Shown here: in pieces, positions 1 through 6,734 of the stretch
Numbering within the stretch: the stretch's first letter is position 1
Layout: each line of letters begins with the position of its first letter
Source: Kiritimatiellota bacterium
Lineage (GTDB): Bacteria; Verrucomicrobiota; Lentisphaeria; Victivallales; JAADHT01
Length of the DNA: 13,727 nt
Direction of reading: 5' to 3'
Assembly (NCBI GenBank): GCA_013151705.1
Contig: JAADHT010000240.1
Span: 602 to 14,328 of the forward strand
Notes under the pieces: model-generated
Seen by the model: only the letters and a program-made list of their open reading frames with translations
Databases searched by the model: none
Told to the model about the DNA's origin: nothing
Program-made: the position numbers and the translations under genes

Positions 1-864
1 TCCCCCGCAGACGACTACGGTTCGCGTGTTGAAATACCTGGCGGCGTCGAGTGTTTTTATCGCTAGAGTGTCGATTATCGCCGCTTGATAGGAGGCGAGG
101 GTGTCGTGGAGAACAGTTCCTTCCAAAGCGCAATCAGCGCGGATTCCGCGGGAATGATAGAGCAGCGCCGTTTTTATTCCACTGAAACTGAAATTGAATC
201 GGTTTTCAGGTTTGACCGCTTTGCCGCCGCCGGGTGTCAGCGGCCTGGGAAATGCGAATTTCGCGGGATCTCCTTTTTTCGCTAGTTTCTCGATGATTGG
301 CCCGCCCGGATAGCCGAGCGAGAGGAGTTTCGCACCTTTGTCGAAGGCCTCGCCGCCGGCGTCGTCGATGGTTTCTCCTATTATTTCGGCGGTTCCGTCG
401 CCTTTGACCAGCACCAGGGACGTATGGCCTCCTGACACGACGAGCGCCAGAATCGGGTATGTGTCGGCGTTTCGGAGCAGATCGATGCCGGCGTTGAGAA
501 ATGTTCCGTAGATATGGGCCGTGAAATGGTTGATGCCTATAAGGGGCAAGTTGTTCGCCGCCGCGAGTCCCTTGGCGAAGTTCAGGCCGACGAGGAGCGT
601 GGGCATAAGTCCCGGGCCGTTGGTGACGGCGACGGCGTCTATGTCCGAAACCGCGAGCTCCGCGCCGGAGAGAGCCGATTCGACTACAAGGGGAATATTA
701 CGGAGATGCTCGCGTGCGGCGAGTTCCGGCACAACGCCGCCGAAAGGCGCGTGTTTCGCGATCTGCGACGATACCACGTTCGAGAGCACCTCGGCCCCGT
801 CCGATACGACGGCGGCCGCGGTTTCATCGCAACTCGTCTCAATTCCTAAAATCGTTCTACCCAT
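1..864 (-). CDS. tsaD: tRNA N6-adenosine threonylcarbamoyltransferase TsaD (3' end beyond window)
   Basis: TsaD transfers threonylcarbamoyl from TC-AMP to A37 of ANN-decoding tRNAs (t6A) in the cytoplasm, working with TsaB and TsaE. The reverse strand from ATG at 864 reads MGRTILGIETSCDETAAAVV, the family's invariant N-terminus. It continues with SSQIAKHAPFGGVVPELAAR (about residues 32-51) and INHFTAHIYG, whose H113 and H117 form the HxxxH metal-binding pair. A glycine-rich VSGGHTS block and, at the very edge, VVVCGG follow. All 288 codons in the window are open. The family is usually about 340 residues, so roughly 50 C-terminal residues lie left of the window. No clear Shine-Dalgarno sequence precedes the ATG, but the GRTILGIETS start makes it secure. 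The gene follows rpoZ in the same direction but is separated from it by a strong hairpin terminator, so it probably has its own promoter in the 170-bp gap. Confidence 0.96.
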   Translation of the reverse strand, partial: MGRTILGIETSCDETAAAVVSDGAEVLSNVVSSQIAKHAPFGGVVPELAAREHLRNIPLVVESALSGAELAVSDIDAVAVTNGPGLMPTLLVGLNFAKGLAAANNLPLIGINHFTAHIYGTFLNAGIDLLRNADTYPILALVVSGGHTSLVLVKGDGTAEIIGETIDDAGGEAFDKGAKLLSLGYPGGPIIEKLAKKGDPAKFAFPRPLTPGGGKAVKPENRFNFSFSGIKTALLYHSRGIRADCALEGTVLHDTLASYQAAIIDTLAIKTLDAARYFNTRTVVVCGG

Positions 865-1036
865 ACGAAATAATTCCCAAAATCATAATTTTCGACATCA
901 CGTCAAAGGTTGCGGATCGGCGGCGCATTTCAAGGCTCGCTCCCTTTCGAAGCTGAGCGGAGTGGAACTAACGCTGGCTTGAGGATGGCGTGGAATGTCG
1001 CCCTGGTAAGGAGCGACGCACTTTTGGGGAAAAAGC

Positions 1037-1076
1037 AAAAACCCGCGTCAACCCGAAGGGGAAACGCGGGTTTTTT
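1037..1076. terminator. Hairpin terminator after rpoZ, possibly bidirectional
   Basis: AAAAACCCGCGT (1037-1048) pairs perfectly with ACGCGGGTTTTT (1064-1075), a 12-bp stem around a 15-nt loop. A T-run follows on the plus strand (1071-1076). On the minus strand the arm ends in TTTTTGCTTTTT. It lies 17 nt after the rpoZ stop on the minus strand, where it should end the etf/rpoZ transcript before tsaD. Confidence 0.85.
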
Positions 1077-1092
1077 CAATGTCGAAGCGAAA

Positions 1093-1296
1093 TCACTTCT
1101 TCTTCTTTTTCTTTCCAAGTTTGATCAGACCTTCGGCGATTTCGAGGAGCGCCACGTCGATGTGCTCCTGGTCGTCTGTTTTGATCATCGGACGTTTGCC
1201 GCGCGCTAATTCACGGGCGCGTTTCGATGCCGCGATGGCGAGCAGTTTGGGATCTTTTATCTGCTCCCTCGCACGTTCCAAATATGAGTCGTTCAT
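1093..1296 (-). CDS. rpoZ: DNA-directed RNA polymerase omega subunit
   Basis: The omega subunit helps assemble and stabilise RNA polymerase by clamping the beta-prime C-terminus. The 67-residue product contains the hallmark block IAASKRARELARGKRP (residues 21-36), followed by a DDQEHIDVALLEIAEGLI-type helix (41-58) matching the omega pattern of an acidic stretch then ALxEIAxG. The start at 1296 is chosen because AAAGGAG ends 6 nt upstream and homology begins there. A longer in-frame opening up to 1533 is non-coding and lies inside the adjacent hairpin element. The C-terminus is six consecutive lysines before TGA, which is unusual but plausible for omega's variable tail. It is the last gene of the etfB-etfA-acyl-CoA dehydrogenase direction and is closed by a strong terminator. 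Its usual neighbours (gmk, spoT, coaBC) are absent. Confidence 0.93.
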   Translation of the reverse strand: MNDSYLERAREQIKDPKLLAIAASKRARELARGKRPMIKTDDQEHIDVALLEIAEGLIKLGKKKKKK

Positions 1297-1309
1297 AGCG
1301 TTCTCCTTT

Positions 1310-1586
1310 GAGCCAATTGCAAAAGTCTGAGCGAGCCGTGTTGCGAGCGCATGAGGTGCTGATTTCGCTCGTGGCCCCGAAGAGCATACCCGTAGGTCTG
1401 TTCCTCGGGGCCACGAGCGGAAGACGCACCTCATCCGTCGCAACCCGAAGGGCGGCAACCCCTTATGGCGGCATGCGAATTTTTCAAAGCGGACACGACG
1501 CGCCAGCGTCGCACGCCGCTTTGAAAAATCCACCCGCCACTCATAATGGGATGTCGCACGGTCGTTCAGATTTTTGCAACTGGCTC
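1310..1586. mobile_element. MITE-like 277-bp element: terminal inverted repeats, two large hairpins, no ORF
   Basis: The left end starts GAGCCAATTGCAAAAG at 1310. The right end, read on the minus strand from 1586, starts GAGCCAGTTGCAAAAA. The two ends match at 22 of 25 positions and the similarity continues a few bases further with one gap. The flanks are CTTT at 1306-1309 and CTTT at 1587-1590, a candidate 4-bp target duplication. Hairpin A spans 1340-1444: GTTGCGA/TCGCAAC, ATGAGGTGC/GCACCTCAT and a perfect 15-bp arm (1366-1380 with 1405-1419). Hairpin B spans about 1458-1550: a perfect 14-bp arm (1479-1492 with 1516-1529), an inner CGACGC/GCGTCG, and an imperfect outer stem. No credible protein is encoded. 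The TTGCAAAA-containing ends and 4-bp duplication are vaguely IS5-like, but no transposase is present, so the mobilising family is unknown. It may act as a terminator or attenuator between the dehydrogenase and rpoZ. Confidence 0.75.
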
Positions 1587-1588
1587 CT

Positions 1589-3313
1589 TTAATAATCTAT
1601 TATATCTTTGTGCTTGTCGATGGTCGTCATGTCTCCGCTCACCACGATTTTGTACGCTGTCTCGATTTCCGGAACGGCGTTGACGACGAACTGCTCCGCC
1701 AACGGTTCTCTCTCCGAGTCTTTTAGAGCGTCTTTCAACATGAGGTGTCCGACGAAAATATATGTCTCCATAGTCACCAAATGCCGAGCCACCAGAGCTT
1801 GGTATTCGCCGTCTCTTTTCTCATGGACGAACTTGACTCCTTTTCGCAGAAGTTCCCTCATTTTGCCCAACCGCTTGTTCAGCCGCGCGAGAAGGCCCTC
1901 GTAGGACAACGCTGAGAGGTCGTCCATCATCGTATCCAGAGTGCGAAGCATCACTCCGCCGATCGCAGCCACGATTTGAAGTTGCGTCGTGCCTTCGTAG
2001 ATGTTGGTTATCCTGGCGTCGCGTGAGAATCTCTCCGCGTTGAAATCGTGCATAAAGCCGGTGCCGCCGTGGATTTGAACTCCATCGTACGCCACCTCGT
2101 TCGCGATTTCCGTGCAATACGCTTTCGCCATAGGTGTGAGCACGGCAGCGGCTTTGTTGTAGAATTTTTGTTTGTCCCTGATTTCTTGGGAAAGGTCCGC
2201 GGGCGATGAAGACTCCGTCAGACGCGTGTAGCATTGACGAAGATCGACCATTTTAGTCGTCTCGTAGAGTAGAGTCCTGGCTGCGATAAGCTTGATCTTC
2301 ATGCGCGTCAGCATATCGTAGACGGCGGGGAATTTATCAATTGAACTTTTGAATTGCTCACGTTCCCTGGCATATTTCCTCGCCTCGACATAGGCCGCTT
2401 GGGCGATTCCGAGAGCCTGACCCGAGATGGCGACGCGCGCTCCGTTCATAAGAGACATCACATATTTCGTCAAACCACGCTTTCTAATGCCGCAAAGCTC
2501 GGCTGGGACGTGATTGTATTGCAACTCGCAAGTCGCCACGCCATGAATTCCGTGTTTGTGCTCGATGCGTCTGACGACGAGTTCGGGACAGGATTCGCAG
2601 ATGAACATGGAGAGGCCGCGTCCATCGGTCGTCCCTTCCTCGGAACGGGCCAGCACCAAATGAATTTTAGCGCAACCGTTGGTTATGAATCTTTTCATAC
2701 CATCCAGATACCATTTTCCGGTTTTCGGGTCTTGAGTCGCTTTCAGGCGCACCGACTGGAGATCTGATCCGGAATCCGGCTCGGTTAAATCCATAGCGCC
2801 GTCATATTCACCCGTGGCGAACCTTGGAAGGTAACGTTTTTTTTGCTCATCGGAGCCGAACTCCGAAATCGTCTCGGAGATGTCTTGGAGGCCGAAAAGG
2901 TTTTGGAGGCTGCCATCGGCTCTGGAGACCATTTCGGTCATCATCGTGTAAACTGTGTTCGGGAAGTTCAAACCACCGTATTTGTGAGGAAGCATAACTC
3001 CCATGACTCCAGCGTTCGTAAGGTCGTTCATATTGTCCACCGTGAGTGGATGGTAGATTACCACGCCATCCTTCAATACGGGGCCTTCCTCGTCAACCGT
3101 TCTAGCGCGCGGCTCTATCCTCTCGCCGGTCACCTCGCCGATTTCAATCAAGGCGCGTCGGAAGTTGTCTTTGGCGTCCTCGTAGTTTGACGGGGCATGC
3201 GGGAATTTTTTGGAAAAATCGTAATTGCGCTCCCTCAAAGTCACGACTTCCTCCAAGTCGATGTTTTCGAGAGCGAATTGCAAGTCAGGGTTGTCTGTGA
3301 AAAAATTGGACAT
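1589..3313 (-). CDS. Acyl-CoA dehydrogenase, long form with C-terminal extension
   Basis: This is an FAD enzyme that oxidises an acyl-CoA to the 2,3-enoyl-CoA and passes electrons to ETF, whose two subunits are encoded just upstream. The 574 residues exceed the usual ~380. The N-terminal helical domain (about 40-170) includes VMLPHKYGG. The middle beta domain starts at LTEPDSGSDLQS (176-187) and includes WYLDGMKRFITNG (201-213). The C-terminal helical domain has RVAISGQALGIAQAAYVEARKYA-type sequence and EREQF (317-321). QIHGGTGF (413-420) is followed by RITNIYEGTTQLQ, where E440 is the probable catalytic base. Residues about 455-574 form the extra helical C-terminus seen in the long acyl-CoA dehydrogenase subgroup. 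GGAG lies 7 nt before the ATG, and 41 nt separate it from etfA. Its substrate cannot be told from sequence. The stop codon abuts the repeat element downstream. Confidence 0.93.
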   Translation of the reverse strand: MSNFFTDNPDLQFALENIDLEEVVTLRERNYDFSKKFPHAPSNYEDAKDNFRRALIEIGEVTGERIEPRARTVDEEGPVLKDGVVIYHPLTVDNMNDLTNAGVMGVMLPHKYGGLNFPNTVYTMMTEMVSRADGSLQNLFGLQDISETISEFGSDEQKKRYLPRFATGEYDGAMDLTEPDSGSDLQSVRLKATQDPKTGKWYLDGMKRFITNGCAKIHLVLARSEEGTTDGRGLSMFICESCPELVVRRIEHKHGIHGVATCELQYNHVPAELCGIRKRGLTKYVMSLMNGARVAISGQALGIAQAAYVEARKYAREREQFKSSIDKFPAVYDMLTRMKIKLIAARTLLYETTKMVDLRQCYTRLTESSSPADLSQEIRDKQKFYNKAAAVLTPMAKAYCTEIANEVAYDGVQIHGGTGFMHDFNAERFSRDARITNIYEGTTQLQIVAAIGGVMLRTLDTMMDDLSALSYEGLLARLNKRLGKMRELLRKGVKFVHEKRDGEYQALVARHLVTMETYIFVGHLMLKDALKDSEREPLAEQFVVNAVPEIETAYKIVVSGDMTTIDKHKDIIDY

Positions 3314-3354
3314 TTTGCGTCTCCAAATTGTTTATTGCCATTCGCATGAGTCGT

Positions 3355-4377
3355 TCAAACCTTTGACTTGAACGCTTTGATCATTTTCGGGATGACTTCG
3401 TTGAGGTCGCCTATGACTCCATAATGGGCGCAAGAGAAAATAGGGGCGTCCGGATCGGTGTTTATGGCAATTATTTTGCTGCTGTCGGACATTCCGGCTC
3501 TATGCTGGATCGAACCGCTTATTCCGCAAGCGATGTAGAGTTTAGGCCTGACCGTGACTCCAGTCTGTCCCACTTGATGATCGTGGTCTATCCAGCCGGC
3601 GTCAACCGCGGCGCGTGACGCGCCGACATCCCCGCCGAGGGTTTTCGCGAGATCGTATATCAGTTTGAAGTTAGCCTGGCCGCCCACTCCGTAGCCTCCG
3701 GAAACGATGATCTGCGAAGCTTGCAAATCCACTTCCTTTTCTTGTTGGACGCGTTCGATCACATTGACCACCGTCTCGGTGGAGGTTATTTCCGGTTTGA
3801 TTTTCACGCACACGCCTTTACGGGAAGTGTCGGGATCGTCCAGTTTCATAACACCGGGACGAACAGTCACTATCTGCGGATCCTCCCAAGTGTTCACGAT
3901 GGTGGCGATGATGTTTCCGCCGAACGCGGGGCGAATCTGCATCAATTTGTTTTTATACTGTTTTTTATTCACTTTGTCGTCGAAATCGTCTATTTGCAAG
4001 TCGGTGCAGTCGGCGGTGAGTCCGCACATCAGTTCCGACGCCACTCTGGGGCCGAGTTCGCGTCCCTTGTTGGTGGCTCCGAAAAGCAGAATGTTCGGCC
4101 TGTGCTCTTTGACCAAGTCCACGATGGACTTGGCATACGGCAGAACCGTGAACGGCTCCAGTTTGCCGCTCTCCACCATATAAACCTTGTCGCACCCATA
4201 ATGATGGAGGGTGTCGACGCCTCCCGACAAATCTCCGCCCAGAAAAATCGCTTCGGTCGCGACTCCTAGTTTCGCGGCCAACTCGCGACCCTTGGAGACT
4301 AGCTCCAAACTCACATTGGCTATTTTGCCACCTTCCTGTTCAATGAAAATCCATACGTTTCCAATTTTGTTGCTCAT
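3355..4377 (-). CDS. etfA: Electron transfer flavoprotein alpha subunit
   Basis: The 340-residue alpha subunit of ETF carries the mobile FAD and shuttles electrons between acyl-CoA dehydrogenase and a further acceptor. The N-terminal ETF domain (1-~190) includes LLFGATNKGRELGPRVA (97-113). The C-terminal FAD-binding domain shows GGDVGASRAAVDAGW (248-262), GQTGVTV (270-276), GISGSIQHRAGM (285-296) and INTDPDAPIF (305-314), all standard alpha-FAD contacts. The start at 4377 has AAGG 7 nt upstream. It follows etfB by 42 nt and precedes the dehydrogenase by 41 nt in the same direction, so the three genes very likely form one transcript. No N-terminal ferredoxin domain is fused, unlike some clostridial EtfA proteins. 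Confidence 0.96.
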   Translation of the reverse strand: MSNKIGNVWIFIEQEGGKIANVSLELVSKGRELAAKLGVATEAIFLGGDLSGGVDTLHHYGCDKVYMVESGKLEPFTVLPYAKSIVDLVKEHRPNILLFGATNKGRELGPRVASELMCGLTADCTDLQIDDFDDKVNKKQYKNKLMQIRPAFGGNIIATIVNTWEDPQIVTVRPGVMKLDDPDTSRKGVCVKIKPEITSTETVVNVIERVQQEKEVDLQASQIIVSGGYGVGGQANFKLIYDLAKTLGGDVGASRAAVDAGWIDHDHQVGQTGVTVRPKLYIACGISGSIQHRAGMSDSSKIIAINTDPDAPIFSCAHYGVIGDLNEVIPKMIKAFKSKV

Positions 4378-4419
4378 ACAGCGACCTTCAATGTTATTTT
4401 TATATTTGTTGCTAGTTCA

Positions 4420-5316
4420 TCAACCAAGCGTATGGTCTTCGATAAGCTCGTGCATCAATGAATTGACTCCGGCTTCAGTAGGATCCACGACCTTGAAGTC
4501 AGCGCCCGTCAACACTACGCTTTGAATGTTTTTGACTTTCGTAGGAGACCCTTTCAGGCCAATGCGTTCGACGTCGGCGCCGATGTCCGAGGCTGACAAC
4601 TCCTCTATCCACAGACCTACTTTTCTCAGGTTGTCCTCCTCCTCCTTGAGCAATTCGGCGTCCGTGTAGTTAGCGTCGGAATGCGCCTTGCTCAACTCGG
4701 TTCTCGTTTTCGCTTTTTTGTAGAGCATTATTTTCTTGACGTTCGACGGTCTCGGATCATTCGCCTCGACTACAGTCATCAAAGCGGGGAGGGGGCACTC
4801 CACGACTTCGAATCCGCCTTCGATGGAGCGCCGCGCGCGCACTCGCTTTTTGGTGAGCTCTTCGACATTCTCGACGTAGGACACTTGGGGAATTTTAAGT
4901 TTTTCGGCCAGTTGCGGGCCGACTTGCGCGGTGTCTCCGTCGATCGCTTGGCGACCGCAGAGAATAAGGTCGAATTTTCCGATTTTTTTAGCGCAACAAG
5001 ACAAGGCGTAGCTTGTCGCCAAAGTATCGGCGCCGGCGAAAGCCCGATCCGTCAACAATATTGTCTCATCGGCTCCCCGGTAGAGGGACTCCCTCAAAAC
5101 CTCGGCGGCGTTCGGAGGTCCCATAGTTCCGACTATCAGTTTGGCTCCGTAGCGTTCTTTGAGTTGAATTCCCAATTCCAGCGCGTTCAAATCCTCGGGA
5201 TTGAAGATCGCCGGAAGAGCGGCTCTATTCACGGTGCCGTCCGGCTTCATCGCCTCCCCGGTGATGTTTTGCGTGTCCGGCACTTGTTTGACAAACACGA
5301 TTACAGTGTAGCTCAC
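4420..5316 (-). CDS. etfB: Electron transfer flavoprotein beta subunit, resembling the electron-bifurcating type
   Basis: Beta subunit of ETF, partner of the alpha subunit encoded 42 nt downstream. From GTG at 5316 the product is 298 residues, beginning (V/M)SYTVIVFVKQVPDTQ. That is the classical EtfB start, with GAGG 7 nt upstream. A longer in-frame opening to 5367 adds residues that do not fit the family. Key motifs are DRAFAGADTLATSYAL (90-105) and GRQAIDGDTAQVGP (121-134), the nucleotide-binding loop. From family knowledge, GADTxATSYxL with DGDTAQVGP fits EtfB that binds a second FAD (bifurcating ETF, as with clostridial Bcd). Plain AMP-binding ETFs, such as the mitochondrial one, read QAIDDDxNQTGQ. 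About 35 residues at the C-terminus exceed the common 255-265 length. It is the first gene of the operon and has a plausible promoter about 165 nt upstream. Confidence 0.95.
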   Translation of the reverse strand: MSYTVIVFVKQVPDTQNITGEAMKPDGTVNRAALPAIFNPEDLNALELGIQLKERYGAKLIVGTMGPPNAAEVLRESLYRGADETILLTDRAFAGADTLATSYALSCCAKKIGKFDLILCGRQAIDGDTAQVGPQLAEKLKIPQVSYVENVEELTKKRVRARRSIEGGFEVVECPLPALMTVVEANDPRPSNVKKIMLYKKAKTRTELSKAHSDANYTDAELLKEEEDNLRKVGLWIEELSASDIGADVERIGLKGSPTKVKNIQSVVLTGADFKVVDPTEAGVNSLMHELIEDHTLG

Positions 5317-5476
5317 AGTTATACCTCGTCCATGATAATTGTTGCTTGTTGAAACCCTTGTCGCCAATCAAACCAGCGACTTGCCGAAATATAAAAAAGC
5401 CCGGACACTCGAAGAAAGCGAACCTTGCGAACGCATGATATCAAGTGATGTCGCGAAACTAGCCCGGAAGAGTCTG

Positions 5477-5504
5477 AAAATAGCACATTTATCCAATATG
5501 TAAA
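5477..5504 (-). promoter_or_regulatory. Candidate sigma-70 promoter for the etfB operon
   Basis: On the minus strand TTTACA (5504-5499), a 16-nt spacer, then TATTTT (5482-5477), predict a start near 5470 and a leader of about 150 nt before the etfB GTG. The leader begins at one copy of an AGCCCGGA-type direct repeat (5461-5474) and contains the other (5398-5410) next to a run of six T on the minus strand. I see no known riboswitch. The 363 bp between etfB and the epimerase gene otherwise hold only a weak plus-strand promoter candidate and a palindromic repeat. Confidence 0.4.
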
Positions 5505-5639
5505 ACGTCTTTCTCTTTTTTTCGGGAAAAAACGGAACTTTAACGTAGTTGTCGTTGCGCGTTCACGGATATTCTGCTAAAGTATCACTTGCCGCGTGAA
5601 ACGGCGGGATCACCCGAAAGAAGTGTCCACATGGCTGTG

Positions 5640-5662
5640 AGACCTTTTCGAACAGGGTCTAT
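5640..5662 (+). repeat. Dispersed palindromic repeat, copy 1
   Basis: AGACC-TTTTCGAACA-GGGTCT forms a short palindrome with a TTCGAA core. The second, perfect copy is at 12973-12996 on the opposite strand, sharing the asymmetric TTTTCGAACA loop and flanking TAT. This copy lies just before the epimerase ribosome-binding site and has lost one C from the left arm. Confidence 0.7.
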
Positions 5663-5679
5663 TTAGGAATGTGATTGAT

Positions 5680-6699
5680 ATGAGCGAGAATATTGAAGGA
5701 TATGTTTTGGTGACCGGCAGCGCCGGTTTCATAGGATATAACTTGACTTTGGAGCTTCTCTCCAGAGGATGCAGGGTGATTGGAGTGGATAATTTCAACG
5801 ACTACTATTCCGTCGCCCTCAAGGAGAAACGCTCCGAAACCCTTCGTGGAAACGGCGGATACGTCGAACGCCGCATGGATTTGCGCTCCATCGAAGATCT
5901 GAATTTCATTTTCCGCGAGTTCCGAGTCGAGAGGGTGTGCCATCTAGCGGCCCAGGCCGGAGTGCGATACTCCCTCGACCATCCGCATGTCTATGAACAG
6001 AGCAATCTGGCCGCTTTCCTGAACATTCTCGAGGCTGTCAGACATAACGGTGTGCCACGTCTCGTCTATGCGTCCAGCTCCAGCGTTTACGGCGGCAACA
6101 CGAAAATTCCATTCTCGGAATCTGATCGGGTGGACACTCCAGTCAGCCTGTACGCCGCCACTAAAAAGGCGAACGAGCTGATGGCGCACTGCTACACCCA
6201 TTTGTACGGTTTTCAATCTGTCGGTTTGCGTTTCTTCACCGTGTACGGCCCGTGGGGGCGTCCGGACATGGCTATGTGGCTTTTCACGGAGGCCATCAAG
6301 TCGGGCAAGCCGATCAAAGTGTTCAACAACGGCGATATGAGGCGTGATTTCACCTATGTCGACGATATCGTGAAAGGAGTGGTGGCCGCGGTTTTCGCGG
6401 ACGGTCTAGACGACTACGAGGTGTTCAATCTGGGAAACAACAAAAGCGAGCACCTCATGGATATGATCGGAGTTTTGGAGCGCTCCCTCGGAAAAGTGGC
6501 TGAAAAGGAGTTTCTTCCACTTCAACCGGGCGATGTTCCGGAAACCGCCGCCGATATCGACAAGGCGCGGGCGAAACTCGGTTTCGAGCCGGAGACGTCG
6601 ATCGACGAGGGTATTCCCGAATTCGTCGCATGGTACGAGGAGCATTCCGATCTGACGTCCGAAATAGCCCGAAGCAGAGATTGCCCACTTGGCGCTTGA
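5680..6699 (+). CDS. UDP-glucuronate 4-epimerase (NAD-dependent extended SDR)
   Basis: This enzyme interconverts UDP-glucuronate and UDP-galacturonate, a cytoplasmic step supplying uronic acid for capsule, lipopolysaccharide or exopolysaccharide. The 339-residue product has the NAD-binding GSAGFIG (13-19) and CHLAAQAGVRYSL (87-99). YASSSSVYGGN (130-140) carries the catalytic serine. SLYAATKKANELMAH (156-170) contains Y158 and K162 of the YxxxK pair. RFFTVYGPWGRPDMA (184-198), NGDMRRDFTYVDDI (217-230) and the family-length C-terminal substrate domain follow. This set of motifs separates it from UDP-glucose 4-epimerase. ATG at 5680 is preferred because AGGA lies 11 nt upstream. The in-frame GTG at 5671 is only 2 nt after it. 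A weak promoter candidate is TTGCGC (5555-5560), 17 nt, TAAAGT (5578-5583). leuA follows 35 nt later. Confidence 0.93.
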   Translation: MSENIEGYVLVTGSAGFIGYNLTLELLSRGCRVIGVDNFNDYYSVALKEKRSETLRGNGGYVERRMDLRSIEDLNFIFREFRVERVCHLAAQAGVRYSLDHPHVYEQSNLAAFLNILEAVRHNGVPRLVYASSSSVYGGNTKIPFSESDRVDTPVSLYAATKKANELMAHCYTHLYGFQSVGLRFFTVYGPWGRPDMAMWLFTEAIKSGKPIKVFNNGDMRRDFTYVDDIVKGVVAAVFADGLDDYEVFNLGNNKSEHLMDMIGVLERSLGKVAEKEFLPLQPGDVPETAADIDKARAKLGFEPETSIDEGIPEFVAWYEEHSDLTSEIARSRDCPLGA

Positions 6700-6734
6700 C
6701 GGTAAGCCGCAACCCAATTCAAGAGACTGAAATT

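Noticed and set aside
882..906. TTGACG and TATGAT on the minus strand as a tsaD promoter
   Set aside because: The spacer is only 13 nt. At 17 nt the -10 would be ATTTTG, which is too poor to call.
1297..1533. N-terminal extension of rpoZ (in-frame opening back to 1533)
   Set aside because: The extra 79 residues are translated from the hairpin element, and the true start has a strong AAAGGAG and omega homology from its first residues.
5398..5474. Attenuator or riboswitch in the etfB leader
   Set aside because: The AGCCCGGA blocks are direct, not inverted, repeats. Only a 4-bp stem can form before the T-run, and no known aptamer core was seen.
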